64,000 bases of DNA from Utricularia gibba. Taxonomy: Eukaryota > Streptophyta > Magnoliopsida > Lamiales > Lentibulariaceae. The stretch covers positions 186,001-250,000 of the forward strand of contig NEEC01000019.1 of the NCBI GenBank assembly GCA_002189035.1, in the 5' to 3' direction. Made by a program: the position numbers and the translations under genes. The notes beneath the pieces are model-generated. The model saw only the letters and a list, made by a program, of their open reading frames with translations, did not search any database and had not been told where the DNA came from. Shown here piece by piece: positions 34,085-46,440 of this stretch (positions are counted from its first letter, which is position 1; each line of letters opens with the position of its first letter).

Positions 34085-35110
34085 TGATCAAATTTATATC
34101 ATTGATAAAATCCTCTACTTGATCTATGTGCTATAGAAATTATGATGAGATCATAATGTGAGATTCTTCAAGCACTCATGATCAAGTTAAAAACTCCCTA
34201 GCTAGAGTATTTGTGAAATGAGGATATCACAAATACGGATAAGCTGGCACACATTGAGTTCCCTGAATTGTTTAGGCAATGGTTCTCACAATTGATGTAA
34301 TGAAATTACTAGAACCTATGTGTGGGTGTCGATTAGAGAATCGATTCACTGGATGACTCATCTTCGAGATGCTACTATGGGAAGCTAACCAAGTGTCAGT
34401 AGCAAGATCTCGAATATGACAGCCATGCAAGTAAGCTTAGACTTGAAGTCAACAAAGTTATCTTGATCTTAAGCTCACATTTTCGCTCATTACTAATGAA
34501 AGCTATTCACTACATGGTGGCTGGTCATGGAAAGGCTCAATTAGTTCACCTGATTATTCTTACATCTTGGGGATCATGATATGTTGCTAGACATCACTCA
34601 TGATCGATAATGATGGATTTGATTAATTAAGAGTTAATTAATAAATCCATTATTACGGTCTTGATTGAAGAAGCCTATAGGGTCACACACAATAGTGGAG
34701 TCACTCAATGATATAAAATAGAATGACACAATTACATGAGATGTAATTGGTAAAGTGGATAAATTAAATTGAGAGTTATTTTGAGATTAATATTGATTAA
34801 ACTCAAAATAAAAGATCATATATAGATAAGATTTGAAACATATACATATCTCCACAAGATAAGATCTTTACGGAGATATGATTTGATATGTTTCCATATA
34901 TCTATTAAAAAGATTTAGATTTTCAGATCTGCTCCAAAGGTCTTCGTTCTCTTTGAGACTAATCCACAAGGGGGCGTTTTTCTCTACTAGCACCTGAGGA
35001 ATTCGACCAGCATTCAAGAGCCTTGAGAAGGTTATCGACGGAGTGATCCACATGTGGATACCATAGAGGCCGTCTCCTATTGGCGGTTGGTGAACAACGG
35101 AGTCATCTGA
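34085..35110. repeat. LTR-like insertion in the minus-strand copia element
   Basis: Copia coding ends near 35150 on one side and resumes near 33900 on the other. The sequence between (e.g. 'gatgactcatcttcgagatg', 'agctcacattttcgctcatt', 'ggataccatagaggccgtc') resembles an LTR and leader found widely in plant genomes, as far as I recall. No ORF of substance. The boundaries are approximate and no target duplication was found. Confidence 0.4.
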
Positions 35111-35149
35111 AAGGTATTTCAGCATCCCTTAGTCTGATGTATACCGTAT

Positions 35150-36033
35150 TCCAAGATCTGCGTTGGGGGTTTCTTAAAATTTTTAAAATTCCGCTGCTTT
35201 TGAGACATACGATGTCTACGAGAAACCCAAACAGGTCTTGTATAGTGGAGTCTTGTTCTTTCTTGAATGTGTATTTTACATTGAGCCGACAAGAGAAAAT
35301 GGGTGAATATGGGAAGAATGATTCATGAAAAATAACATTTCTGGATATAAAGATTTCATGATTATCTAAATCATAGAGTTTGAATCCTTTAATCCCCTAT
35401 GGATATCTGATAAAGATGCATCGTTGGGCTCTTGGATCTAATTTTGTGCGACCCTATTTCAAGGTAGATGCAAAACACAAAGAGTCGAAGACTCTCTACT
35501 GATCATAGCTGGGTGGTTTCTCCAATAGTTTCTCATAGGGAGATAAGTTCAGTCATTTCATGGGAGTTCAGTTGAGTAGATAGGTTGCCGTGAGGATGGC
35601 ATCACCCAAGAAGAATTTAGGCAATTCTGCCTAAAATAATAAGGCTTTGGTGATGTTGAGGAGGTATTGGTGTCTTCTCTCTACAATGTCTTTTTTTCTT
35701 TGCCGTCTCAACACAACTGTTTTGATGGAGAATTTCAAGGCATATCAAATCAACTAGTGAGTATTCGAGGGCTTGATCACTCCTTATTGTTTTAATACGT
35801 TTTCCAAACTGATTTTCAATCGTTGTGATAAACGTTGTGATGAGGGATGGTGCTTCCGATTTCATTCTCATCAGATACGTCCAAGTTGCTCGGGTTGTGT
35901 CTTTGATGATGGTAAGAAAGTAACGATATCCTCCATGAGCTCGAGTTTTGTACAGCCCCCAAGTGTCTAGATCCATGATGAGTGGGAAAGGGAAGTTTCC
36001 ACAACTTGGCTCATGGGCATGTAGTACAGACAT
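35150..36033 (-). pseudogene. Copia integrase (minus strand)
   Basis: The core reads LIMDLDTWGLYKTRAHGGYR and YFLTIIKDTTRATWTYLMRM, with NQFGKRIKTIRSDQALEY for the second Asp region. It continues through other frames to AELPKFFLGDAILTATYLL, where the usual Trp is changed, and RAQRCIFIRYP*GIKGFKLY near 35400. Typical of copia integrase followed by the connector to RT. Confidence 0.85.
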
Positions 36034-36487
36034 GTGTTGGTAAACTATGAATCATGGGATGTGTTTTTGAGAGCTGTGAGATCACCGAGTGGAATGGGTG
36101 TCCCATTCGGTGATGCCATAGGTCAAAACTGCAAGAATTAACATTCGAAGCATGTAAATCATGTTCAGATAGCATCAAATTAGAGTGACAGCAAGAAGTA
36201 TTAGGTTATGAATGTTTAGGAAGAAAAAAATGCTGCTCAAATACGTAAAGCCCAGATTGAAGTTTAGCTTTCCCAATCGTCATCTTTAGATTCGAAGAAT
36301 CCTGTAGTAAACACTTAGTAGCAAAGAACATAGGAAGAACATTGCTGTTAGATTACAATTGAGAGACGTCAATGAGATTTACAAAAAATGTCAATATGTG
36401 TAATACGTTGTGTAGTGTTATATGACTATTGAGTCTAACTGTTCCTTTATGTAGAACTTGAACAGTGTGATTATTAGGAAATCTCAC

Positions 36488-36930
36488 TTATGCTATGAAA
36501 GGAGTGTAGGATAGCTCGAGGTTGTAGCACATGTGTTCACTAGACTTGTCTATGATCCATGTGTGTGTGGTGGTTTGTGCAGAATTCACTAAGTTACTAG
36601 CATTGGCATTTATTGTTGGGTTCTCTTCTGGTTTTGCAGAAGTGTGGATTTCTTGTTCTAAGGTGAAGGCTCCCTTTGTCCAACATGTATTCGCCATTTG
36701 GTTGTTCTTAGTAGATCTTTGCAACAAGTTGTGTAGTTGACTCCTGGTAATGGAGATTACTTCTCCATCAATTGTTTGATCCTATGGCACAGAGCTGCTA
36801 TTATTGGCATAATAAGTATGAGGTTTATTTCCTTTGAGCTTTTTGTCTGTATTGAACTCAGGGGGCAATCTGATAATTTTTCAACATTGATCAATGTTAT
36901 GGTTGGTGCGGCAGCAGTTGGTGCAATATT
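36488..36930 (-). pseudogene. Copia protease and zinc knuckle (minus strand)
   Basis: A CCHC knuckle is readable near 36935-36870 (CTNCCRTNHNIDQC, C-x2-C-x4-H-x4-C). The protease active-site segment reads TWIIDKSSEHMCYN near 36560, where copia elements have WIIDSGASDHM. The catalytic Asp is kept but the following Ser-Gly is not, so the protease is probably inactive. Confidence 0.75.
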
Positions 36931-37092
36931 TCCCTAAGTTTTTGTTTTTGTTTTTAGTGGGTAGAGGGCCTTTGTTCTAGAAAGCTGATGCTTCTAATTG
37001 GGTTGGGATAATAGGTTTCTTGAGATGGCCTTCTTCCTGAAATGTAGCTTGATAGACTTTGTTGATATTGGCAGCAATTTCTGATTTAGTAG

Positions 37093-37480
37093 CTATTGTC
37101 TCAGAGAGTGAAATTCAAAATTGATACCAGTCAAAAATTTATGTATAAGGTCTTTTGTGCGTTGTTCTTGCAGAGGTTGAAAATAGCCGTTGTTGCACTT
37201 GCCACATTTGCACAGACCAGAAGGGCAAGATGTATGATATTCTTGCCATAAAGTGGTTAGCTTATTAAAAAATTGATCGATGGACAGATTACTTTGAACC
37301 AAGCTGCCGATTTCATGTTGTAGATGTGCAACCCTATCTTCATTTGGGTGGGTGAATCTTTCTTTGAGTGTTTTCCAGATTTCTCTAGCTATTTCATGGT
37401 GTGTAATGGTAGTTGAGATGGTTGGCTCAATACACCTATGGTTATTAAGATCATTGCGAAAAATGGCTCAAAGCACTTGG
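37093..37480 (-). pseudogene. Copia gag (UBN2-type) fragment (minus strand)
   Basis: VQSNLSIDQFFNKLTTLWQE, then a C-x-C-G-x-C cluster (CKCGKCNNG) and QEQRTKDLIHKFLTGINFEF. This is the core of plant copia Gag proteins with the small cysteine cluster. The N-terminal part lies upstream (37300-37480) in another frame. Confidence 0.75.
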
Positions 37481-38135
37481 ATTCACATTATGATAAGAAA
37501 ACTTTGAATTGGGCCCAATTTATCCTTAATTTGATGTCAAATTAAGTCTATTATTTTAATAAGACTATAATGTCTAGCCCATTTGAGTTGGACCATGTTA
37601 TTTAACCAATCTAAGAGATTTTTTTTTTAGAATAGGAGCAAAATCTAAAGCACAAATCCTAGCAGGAAGTTAAAATAGAAGAGAATATCAAAAAAAGAAA
37701 TCTAAGAGGAGACCGTTAGCAACCAACTAGGGAAAGAATCTTTAGGGGAAGATATTTACAATAACTTCTAAAAAATATGAGAAAAAAGTTGTTGGAATAT
37801 TCAATTAATATATTGATTGAGTAAGTTTATTCAATTAATTATTTGGTTTTGAATGACCAAAACTAACTTCCAAGTCTTATGTAAGATTAGGGATGAGGTT
37901 AGATCTTATGTATTTCCTAATTTTACAAATTCAGTTGATACGTGTCGTTTCCACAATAAATTTTAATATTTTTAAAATTTGTAAAACACAAAAGCATAGT
38001 ACGGTTTTCAGAGAGTTGTTTTTCAATGAAAGGTAAAGTTATACCAAATACAACTGTCACGATTTGTAAACGGGTTTGTAAATAAAAGGTGCGAGAAACG
38101 TAAATGATGAAGCTTGAGTAAGGAAGTAAGAGGGT

Positions 38136-39477
38136 TGTTGCGTGTCGTTTCCACAACAAATTTTAATACTTTTAAAACTCGTAAAACACAAAAGCATAGT
38201 ACGGGTGTCGAACACAGGGAGTTGTTTTTGAGTGAAAGGTGAGGCACCCCAAATACAACTGTCACGATTTGTAAACGGTTTTGAAGGTAAAAAGTGTGAG
38301 AAACATTGGTGATGAAGCTTGAGTAAGGGAATAAGAGGGTTTTGAACAGACAACTGAAATAAACGTAAGCGATGAATCTTAAATAAAGTAAGTGTTCCTG
38401 GCTTTGGAATCCTATCCAGCTATGTTCATTGCATATTCACTCTTCTTTGGTCCTCTCGAGTACTCGATTATAGGAATAAAGAATTGCCTACCCTCTCTTA
38501 CACTCTCTTCCAAGAAGGCACGAGAATAGCCCGATGTTGCTCCTCCTTGGACGAACGTGAGAATAAGAGATACTGCCAGCGTACCCTCACGGCCGAATTG
38601 GGCGTGTGTGCCCGAGTGTTGCCAATGACCCAATGAGTCCAGATACGAGGTCACTAACTGTTCATTGATCCTGAGGTACGGCCACAGACAAAACATTGTC
38701 TTTCTCCTGCCAAAAGGGCTCGAGTTGGTGCTTTCCATCTTGCTCCTCTCCAAAATCCGCTGGTAATGATCAGCTAACCATGAACCTTGAATAAAGGGAC
38801 TGTTACAAAAAGACTGCAACATAGTCGCGCGAAGACATACGAAACCCGTTCGGATTCAAAGAAAATGTGAAGATAAGCTAATGAAACATAGATCTGATGG
38901 TGTTCCAACCCAGAAACGGAAGTTTCTAGCTGCGAACAGCCATACAAACTAAAGAAAATGAAACAAGGTTCTAGAGAGAAGCCAGAAGAAAATTCCTCTA
39001 GAGAGAGAAATAAAAGGGAAAACTAAACTAACTACCACTCACGTCTGAGCAGAATGGAACTTCAATGAGAGTCTGAGATTTCGTGTTCTTGTAATTATGC
39101 TGAACTTGGGATGACTTGCAAGCAACGTCTGACACTGGTACGCTAATGATGCCGCCTGTCAGAGACTCCCATGATCCGCACATCAAGGCTCATGATTAGG
39201 CGTCTGCAGTCTTCCGGAAATCAAGGGAATGTCAGCTCGGGAAGATCCAATTTGTCGCCATCTGATACCCTCTTTCTCTCACTTCCTGCCACGTGTGCAC
39301 CTCTAGAAAAACTCAATTAAAATTAGTAAAATTATTACATAAAATACCAAATTTAGGATAATTACCCTAAACTAGACAAAAACCTAAATCTCATATTATA
39401 GACCCCTAATTAGACACTTCTAATCACAATTAGACATAAAAACAACCTAAGAAATAGTAAGAAAATGACACTTAACA
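38136..39477 (-). repeat. Family 2 LTR, copy H, complete (1,342 bp)
   Basis: It starts TGTTGCGTGTCG and ends GACACTTAACA. The U5 box GGTGTCGAACACAGGGAG is at 38204-38221. It sits inside another copy of its own family. No clear target duplication was found at its ends. It contains only non-coding LTR sequence. The conserved ORF-like stretch at 38412-38822 recurs in sister copies only because the DNA is shared. Confidence 0.75.
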
Positions 39478-39602
39478 ACGAAAATAAACGTCAGCGATGA
39501 ACCTTAAATAAAGTGAATATTCCTGGGATTGGAATTCTGCCCAGCTACGTTCGTCACGTCTCAACTCTTCTCTAGTCTTCTCAAGTACTCGGTTATAGGA
39601 AT

Positions 39603-41439
39603 AAAGAATTGCCTAGCCTCCTTTACACTCTCTTGCAAGAAGGTACGGGAATAGCCGGATGTTGCTCCTTCTTGGACGAACATGAAGATAAGAGGTCCTG
39701 CCAACGTACCCTCATGGTCGAATTGTGCTAGTATGCCTGAGTGTTGCCAATGACCCAATGAGTCCAAATACAAGGTCACTATCTATCCATTGATCCTAAG
39801 GTATGGCCATAGACAAAACATTGTCTTCCTCCTGTCAAAAGGACATGAGTTGGTGCTTTCCACTTTGCTCTTTTTCAAAACTCGCAATAAGGGGATTGTT
39901 ACAGAAAGACTATAATATAGTCGCGCGAAGACATACGAAACCCATTCGGATTCAAACAAGAGATGAAGATCAACTAACGAAACATAGATATGGGAGTATC
40001 CCAACCCAAAAAACGAAAGTTTCTAATCAAGAGCGACCAAACAAACTAAGGAAATGAAAACAAAGTTTTAGAGAGAAGATAGTGAATTCTCAATGTCTGC
40101 AGAAAAGTGAATTCTCAATGTCTGAACTGAACTTCAATAAAGGTATGAGGTTTCATGTCCCCTTAGTCCTGCTGTGAATTGGAATGGCTTGCAAGGAAGC
40201 TTCTGTTCTGACATTGGTACGTTAATGATTTCACCTATCAGAGACTTCCGTGTCCCTCACGTCAAGGCTCATGATTATGCGTCTGCAGTCTTCCGGAAAT
40301 TAAGGAGACGTCAATTCGGGAAGATGCATTTTGTCATCATCTACCACCTTCTTTCTCTCACTTCCTGCTACATGTGCATCTCTAGAAAAACTTGAAGAAA
40401 ACTAGATAAAATATTGGATAAAATACAAGATTTAGAAAAATTACCCTAAACTAGATAAAAACCTAAATCTTATATTATAAACTCCTTACGAAAATATTCT
40501 AATCACATTTAGACATAAAAATTGCCTCATGGTCGAATTGCCTAGCCTCCTTTACACTCTCTTGCAAGAAGGTACGGGAATAGCCGGATGTTGCTCCTTC
40601 TTGGACGAACATGAAGATAAGAGGTCCTGCCAACGTACCCTCATGGTCGAATTGTGCTAGTATGCCTGAGTGTTGCCAATGACCCAATGTCTATCCATTG
40701 ATCCTAAGGTATGGCCATAGACAAAACATTGTCTTCCTCCTGTCAAAAGGACATGAGTTGGTGCTTTCCACTTTGCTCTTTTTCAAAACTCGCAATAAGG
40801 GGATTGTTACAGAAAGACTATAATATAGTCGCGCGAAGACATACGAAACCCATTCGGATTCAAACAAGAGATGAAGATCAACTAACGAAACATAGATATG
40901 GGAGTATCCCAACCCAAAAAACGAAAGTTTCTAATCAAGAGCGACCAAACAAACTAAGGAAATGAAAACAAAGTTTTAGAGAGAAGATAGTGAATTCTCA
41001 ATGTCTGCAGAAAAGTGAATTCTCAATGTCTGAACTGAACTTCAATAAAGGTATGAGGTTTCATGTCCCCTTAGTCCTGCTGTGAATTGGAATGGCTTGC
41101 AAGGAAGCTTCTGTTCTGACATTGGTACGTTAATGATTTCACCTATCAGAGACTTCCGTGTCCCTCACGTCAAGGCTCATGATTATGCGTCTGCAGTCTT
41201 CCGGAAATTAAGGAGACGTCAATTCGGGAAGATGCATTTTGTCATCATCTACCACCTTCTTTCTCTCACTTCCTGCTACATGTGCATCTCTAGAAAAACT
41301 TGAAGAAAACTAGATAAAATATTGGATAAAATACAAGATTTAGAAAAATTACCCTAAACTAGATAAAAACCTAAATCTTATATTATAAACTCCTTACGAA
41401 AATATTCTAATCACATTTAGACATAAAAAAAGCCTAAAA
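39603..41439. repeat. Near-identical ~0.9-kb tandem duplication within a family 2 LTR
   Basis: The unit 39603-40531 is repeated at 40532-41439. Long stretches appear identical, with matching positions offset by 908 bases. A 21-base segment present at 39759-39779 is absent from the second unit. The junction at 40527-40540 carries the string CCTCATGGTCGAATTG, copied from ~39709-39724. Confidence 0.9.
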
Positions 41440-41738
41440 GATAGTGAGAAAATGACACTTAACATCAATTGTGTCTTATCTAATTATTCCTACTAAATAA
41501 AAGGAAGTTTCTCCTTTCACATGAACCATTTTAATCCTGGGAGTAGTTGATCAAACCAAATGATCAAAAAGACCTTTAAGATATTGGATTATCGATCCAT
41601 GATTTTTTATTTTTTGTTTTTATTACTTTTCAACCAACAATCTTAAGGTATTTCTTTGATGACACCCGATCCCAATGTTGTTTCAAGCAATCCTACTTCT
41701 GTTTCTATTTTTGTTTCCATTAGTGTCTTTTCCAAAAT

Positions 41739-42560
41739 ATGGCCACTAATGTCACAACCAGTCTACCCCAAACCTCCCCTAGTGCAATACAACCTATCAC
41801 AAAAAACTTTCCTAATATTTTCAAGATTGAATCTTTCAATGGTCAACACTATTGTAGATGGCAAGATCAGATCTACAAACTCGTGGATATGCATGTTGCT
41901 ACTTGGGCCTTGACAATCTCCAAATCAAATGCATCAGATCTACTCTACACAGATTGGGAATGAGCTAACCGGGTATGCCGCCATACAATTATCTCCATCT
42001 TATCAAATTCTCTTTTTGATGTCTATGTAGCATTCAAGGAGGTCATCTTAATCTAGCAATCCATGATTGCCAAATACATTATTGAGGATGTTGTCAACTC
42101 CAGATTTGTAGTCTCCATTGTTACTAGTGGAAAATAGATGAAGGGATATTGTTGTTCACTTGGAATGATTTTTACCACCTATTAGACAACATGGCTACGT
42201 AAAATATACAACTCCTACCACCTTTTGTTGATAAAATAATGATCAAGAAATTGCATAAAAGCTAGAAAGCCTAAAAAAATAATATGAAATACTCAGATCA
42301 AAAGTTGAGTCTAGAGCAGCTAATCAATCTCATTGCTATTGAGTCAAAACACAAGAAGACTAAAAAATCTAGAAGTAATTATGTACAAGCCAATTTGACA
42401 GAAAGCAATCAAAGAAGGTACAACTAAAAACTCAATTCAAAGAAATGTGATTCTCTTGTGATTGTTGACAAACCCTTTAAGAAGAAAAGCAAATAATGTT
42501 TTGTGTGTGGAACTAGGTCACCAAACAATACAGTGTAAACACAGAAAGGTAGGAAAAAAA
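41739..42560 (+). pseudogene. Copia gag (plus strand)
   Basis: The open start is FKIESFNGQHYCRWQDQIYK, typical of copia Gag N termini. The following frames read SILSNSLFDVYVAFKE, SMIAKYIIEDVVNSRFVVS and LSLEQLINLIAIESK, then CFVCGT in the nucleocapsid position. Many stops (TAG/TGA/TAA) interrupt the product. Confidence 0.78.
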
Positions 42561-43189
42561 TAGTGATGAGCACCCCAAAACCAAGGTTAATATGATTGAA
42601 GGTAAGAAGGAAGAATCTTTCATTGTCGTAATTAACTATTTGAACATAATTAGTGGATCTTGAATTCTAGAGCTGTATCATATGTGTGCAAAGAAAGAAT
42701 CATTTTTTAACTATCCTTTTTGAGGAAAAATACACAAAAATTGATGCAATTCAGAGATGAATCTAAAAGTCCGCCGACCTGCAGGGATTCAAAGCAGGAG
42801 GTAGTTATCTATTGATAGGACTATAAGCAAGGTCAAGCAAATCCTGCTAAACAAAGAAAGTACCTGACTTCCACAAATAAGTTGGATAGTGCTCTTTTAT
42901 AATTAGAAGTCCAACTCAAGATAAAAGAGATTCTGCATTTATTACTTCTCTTGTAACCTCCTTTCATTTTTTTTAGTGGAATCACTTTCTTCGATAAGCT
43001 CCTCTAACTCTAGTTTTTTGTAACAATAATTTCAAATAAAAAAAATCTTCATCTCCTCTTCTCATTTTTCAAATAATCAAAATCGGAACTTAATCTCGAT
43101 AAATTGACTAACTACCAATTTACCCCTCAGAAATCAACACATCACCCATAATTCAATTTTTGACCACAACATTATGAGAAGACTTTATT

Positions 43190-44500
43190 ATATTCCCCTG
43201 AATCAAATGGGGTAGCAAAAAGAAAAAAAATAGAACATTGAAAGAAATGATGAATTCAATACTCATGGGCTCCATTCCTCCTGAAAACTTGTGGGGAGAA
43301 ACCATCTTAACTACATGTCATATCCAAAATAGAATTCCACAAAAGAAAACCAAAAAAGCTCCATGTGAGATATGAAAAAGCTAGACTCCTCTAAACATTT
43401 GAGAGTATAGGGATGTTTAACAAAATAATGTTACATGACCCAAAGAAAAGAAAAATTAGATCAAAAACAATAGTTTGTTTGTTCATAGCATATCTTTATA
43501 AAAGTACTACATATCGATTCCATGTGTTAAGAAGACTGATGTCCTTCATCATCACACTATTTTGAAAATGAAAAATATTGAATTCCTTAAGAATGTTTTC
43601 TCACTCAAGGAAAATAAATGCAAGATAAATAAGATTTCTACTAATAACAACGTGGTTTCAAATGGTATGCAATCCTCAAGTGAAATCATGAGAAGAAATA
43701 TCTAGCAAATTATGAAATCGACTTTGATGATGACTTCTATGTGTATCTCATAGATAGAGAGCTTTTGTAAAATGGCTATTAAATCAACTTTGGTGTTTAC
43801 TGAATTGACTTCTTCATTTGACCCAAATTGTGTAAAATGGCTATTAAAATTGAGATTGATTCTTTGCAAAATAATCAAGTGCAGGAGGTGGTAAATCTAT
43901 TATAAAGAGCAAAACTTTTTTTGCTGTAAGTTAATATTTAAGAAAAAATTATATCCATATTACAAATACAAAGTCATATTGACTGCAAAAGAATTTTCAT
44001 GAAAGTCTAATGTCAACTATTTCGACACATTTGCTTCAGTGGTTCAATTCTCTTTTGTTCATGTACTGATAACACTTGCCTCTATTCACAACTTAGTGAT
44101 TCATCAATTCTCTTTCTAAATGATGAATTAGAGGAAGAAATGTATTTGGTTCAATCCGAGAGATGTACAATTATAGAACAAGAGAACCAAGTCTACAAAC
44201 TGAGGAAGTCATTATATGGCCTAAAATAGACATTCAAATAGTGGAATGAGAAATTCAATAGTATATTAATATTATTTGGATTTACAATATTATTAGTAGA
44301 AAAATGCATATATATCACGTTAATCAATAACTGGTGTTTTACTACTATTTTACATGTAGATGATCTCTTTATATTTGCTTCTAATATTGAGGTTGTTATC
44401 AATATTAAATTATTTATATCTTCAAGGTTTGCTATGAAAGATATGGGTGAAGTCTCATATATTGTTGGAGTTAAGATCATAAAACGTGATCAAGGTTTCA
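43190..44500 (+). pseudogene. Copia integrase C-terminus and reverse transcriptase (plus strand)
   Basis: Integrase: YSPESNGVAKRKK near 43190 and the IQNR-PQKKT-like block near 43320. RT: VNYFDTFASVVQFSFVHVLI, TLASIHNLVIHQ, NKRTKS-LYGLK-like, then ILHVDDLFIFA with the catalytic HVDD at 44353-44364, and VGVKIIKRDQGFIL up to 44500. There the frame is cut by LTR copy D. Stops and shifts throughout. Confidence 0.82.
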
Positions 44501-44504
44501 TACT

Positions 44505-45631
44505 TGATAAACGAAAAATTATGCAATGTCGTTAAATGCAAATTTTCCTATCAAATAAATTTATAACCTAATCCACATTCAAGCATAAAACAATTATGAG
44601 CATAGTGATTAGGGTCGAACACGAAGAGCAAGTGCTTGTCAAATGATTAGCCAAAGCATGAAATCAGTGTCACGTTGGTAAATTGGTCTTAACTAGGACT
44701 AAGGCAGGACTCTAACGAAATACAGTAAAGAAAAGTAACAAGTTTGGATTCGGTAGTTTCTGGAATAGAATGGGTGATGCCTTGGGACTCCTAGAGAATG
44801 TATGTCTATCACTAAACAAGCTCACCTAAATCATAAATCATACAACTAACTCACAAGATCTAGGTCTACCCGGATTCTTGTTTTCCCCCCTAATTTTTGA
44901 TCTACCTCTAATGAGGGTTGTTAAGTTGGGTTTCACTACTTCTCCCTCTTGGATCTATCCTGGTTTGTTAAGAAAGTGGCGTGATTCATGGTTTATTAAG
45001 TCTAAGGATAGATTAGTATATTTCTCCTCTTTTCACCCCAAGGCACCCCCCTAAGTGTTTAGCTACTCATGCTTAAGTTAAACGAAAGTGGAAAAGAAAA
45101 CATCACCCACAGTATGCTCATTTCACAGTCGAATACCAGAAAGCAAACAAGCAAGTAGTGTGAAATGTCGACAAAAACTAAAAACGTCGCTAGCTACTCT
45201 TAGCTAGTAGTAATATTCTTCGAAAACAGAAATTAGTCTTGAACTTCAGCTTCGTTCCTATTTGTCTTCCTTCTTCTTCCTCCCCATAAAACCTTCTCCA
45301 GACATTTGTTCGTGAGTCTCCAAGGGGAGATCTGTCTTCTCTCTCATCTTCCCTCCCTTTTTGTCCAAAATCTCACTTTTTCACCTCCTTGGACTTTGTG
45401 TGTACTCTTTTTCAGACTTCTGTCACCTTCTCTGCCACCACACTATTCATATTCAGCTCCTTGTGATTTGTGTTGCGATCTGTGCTGCATTGTTCGAAGG
45501 AAACTATTAGAAGGTTGGCACTACTACGGTACTTATGTGCAAAAATATAGAACTAGGCAATAAAGCTTAATTTTTGTAGCACAAAATGAGTAAATTATAT
45601 GCATTGAGTCACTCAAAAATATGTGTTATCA
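44505..45631 (-). repeat. Family 1 LTR, copy D, complete solo LTR (1,127 bp) in copia RT
   Basis: It begins TGATAAACGAAAAATT and ends ATGTGTTATCA. It is flanked by a perfect 5-bp target duplication ATACT (44500-44504 and 45632-45636). U5 box GGGTCGAACACGAAGAG at 44612-44628. It interrupts the copia RT, which resumes on its right. This is the cleanest definition of the family 1 boundaries. Confidence 0.92.
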
Positions 45632-45639
45632 ATACTAAT

Positions 45640-46440
45640 ACATGATTATCATGCAGAAAACTCCTAAGGAAGTGTAATCACTTTCGAAGTGAAGTTTATG
45701 AGAACATCATATGATCCAAGCATGAAACTAGAAAAATAGGACACATAGAACATCTCAACATGAATATGCACAAATCATAGGTAGCTTGTATCTTATGAAC
45801 TAAATGAAGCTTGACATTGCATATATAATGGGCAAATTAAATAGATATATTCATTGTCCATGTGATGAATAGTAGACAACTTTGCAATTATTGAAACATC
45901 TAAGAGGAACCATGCACTATGATATATATTATACTAGAAATCAATCAATATTGGAAAACTAAAGTAATGTCAGTTGGATTTCAAACACTAATGAGGCTAA
46001 AGTCACTAATGGATTTGCTTTTACTTTGAAAGGTGGTATACTTGCATGAAAATCCACTGAACAAATTTTAATTTCAAAATCTACAATGAAAGTTAAATTC
46101 ATTGACGTAAATCTAAGAAGAGTAGAAGATGAGTGGTTGAAAGTCTTCTAAGAGATATTCCACAGAGTTTAAGATTTAAAGCTCCTATATTGATAAATTG
46201 TGATTGTCAATCGGCAATAGCCATTGCTAAGAACAAATCTTATAATGGAAAAAAAACATTTATATGCAATTAAACCAAGTATTGTAAAATAATTATTGAG
46301 AATGGAGTAATCTCATTAGATTACATGAAAACGTCAATGAATTTGGTTAATCTATTGAACAAATCTTTCAATAGAGAGAAGATTTATGATCTTTCAAGGA
46401 AATGGGACTAAAGTGTTTAGAAAAAACTATAATGATGATA
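45640..46440 (+). pseudogene. Copia RT end and RNase H (plus strand)
   Basis: After copy D the frames read QIIGSL*LMN, KLNRYIHCPCDE, LLKHLRGTMHYDIYYTRN, GFAFTLKGGILA*KSTEQI, STMKVKFIDV, EDEWLKVF*EI and later HLYAIKPSIVK. These are the connection and RNase H blocks of copia polyproteins, with stops in place of Trp and Gln codons. Confidence 0.8.

Larger units (their letters stand above)
32510..37560 (-). mobile_element. Ty1/copia retrotransposon, minus strand, degenerate, with nested LTR-like insert
   Basis: Domains appear in copia order on the minus strand: gag (37480-37093), zinc knuckle (~36900), protease (36530), integrase (36033-35617 and on to ~35150), then RT (33690-32793) and the start of the RNase H connection (to 32510). 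Integrase before RT shows Copia rather than gypsy. Stops and frameshifts occur throughout. The element is cut at 32510 by LTR copy G and split between ~33900 and ~35110 by unrelated LTR-like sequence. Its own LTRs are not clearly identified. Confidence 0.85.
37936..41464 (-). repeat. Family 2 LTR, outer copy, enlarged by nested LTR H and an internal duplication
   Basis: It starts TGATACGTGTCGTTTCC (37936) and ends GACACTTAACA (41464). It is flanked by TCAGT (37931-37935) and TCAAT (41465-41469), a 4-of-5 match that may be the target duplication. The first ~200 bases are interrupted at 38136 by copy H. The rest resumes at 39478 and contains a tandem duplication (39603-41439). Confidence 0.7.
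41739..46440 (+). mobile_element. Ty1/copia retrotransposon, plus strand, degenerate, split by LTR copy D
   Basis: Order on the plus strand: gag (41739-42440), zinc knuckle (CFVCGT..., ~42498), protease trace (~42650), an unrelated ~430-base insert (42730-43160), integrase C-terminal region (43190-43430), RT (43780-44500), LTR copy D (44505-45631), then the rest of RT and RNase H (45640-46440). Stops in every block. It is a different lineage from the minus-strand copia element. The LTRs are not securely identified; 46540-47070 may be the 3' one. Confidence 0.82.

Noticed and set aside
38412-38822. 136-codon frame seen again in part at 39561-39779 and 40499-40687
   Set aside because: It recurs because the LTR DNA is shared or duplicated; the frame is broken in most copies and has no known domain.
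39783-41303. Pairs of identical short frames 908 bases apart
   Set aside because: They are the two units of the tandem duplication, not a gene family.
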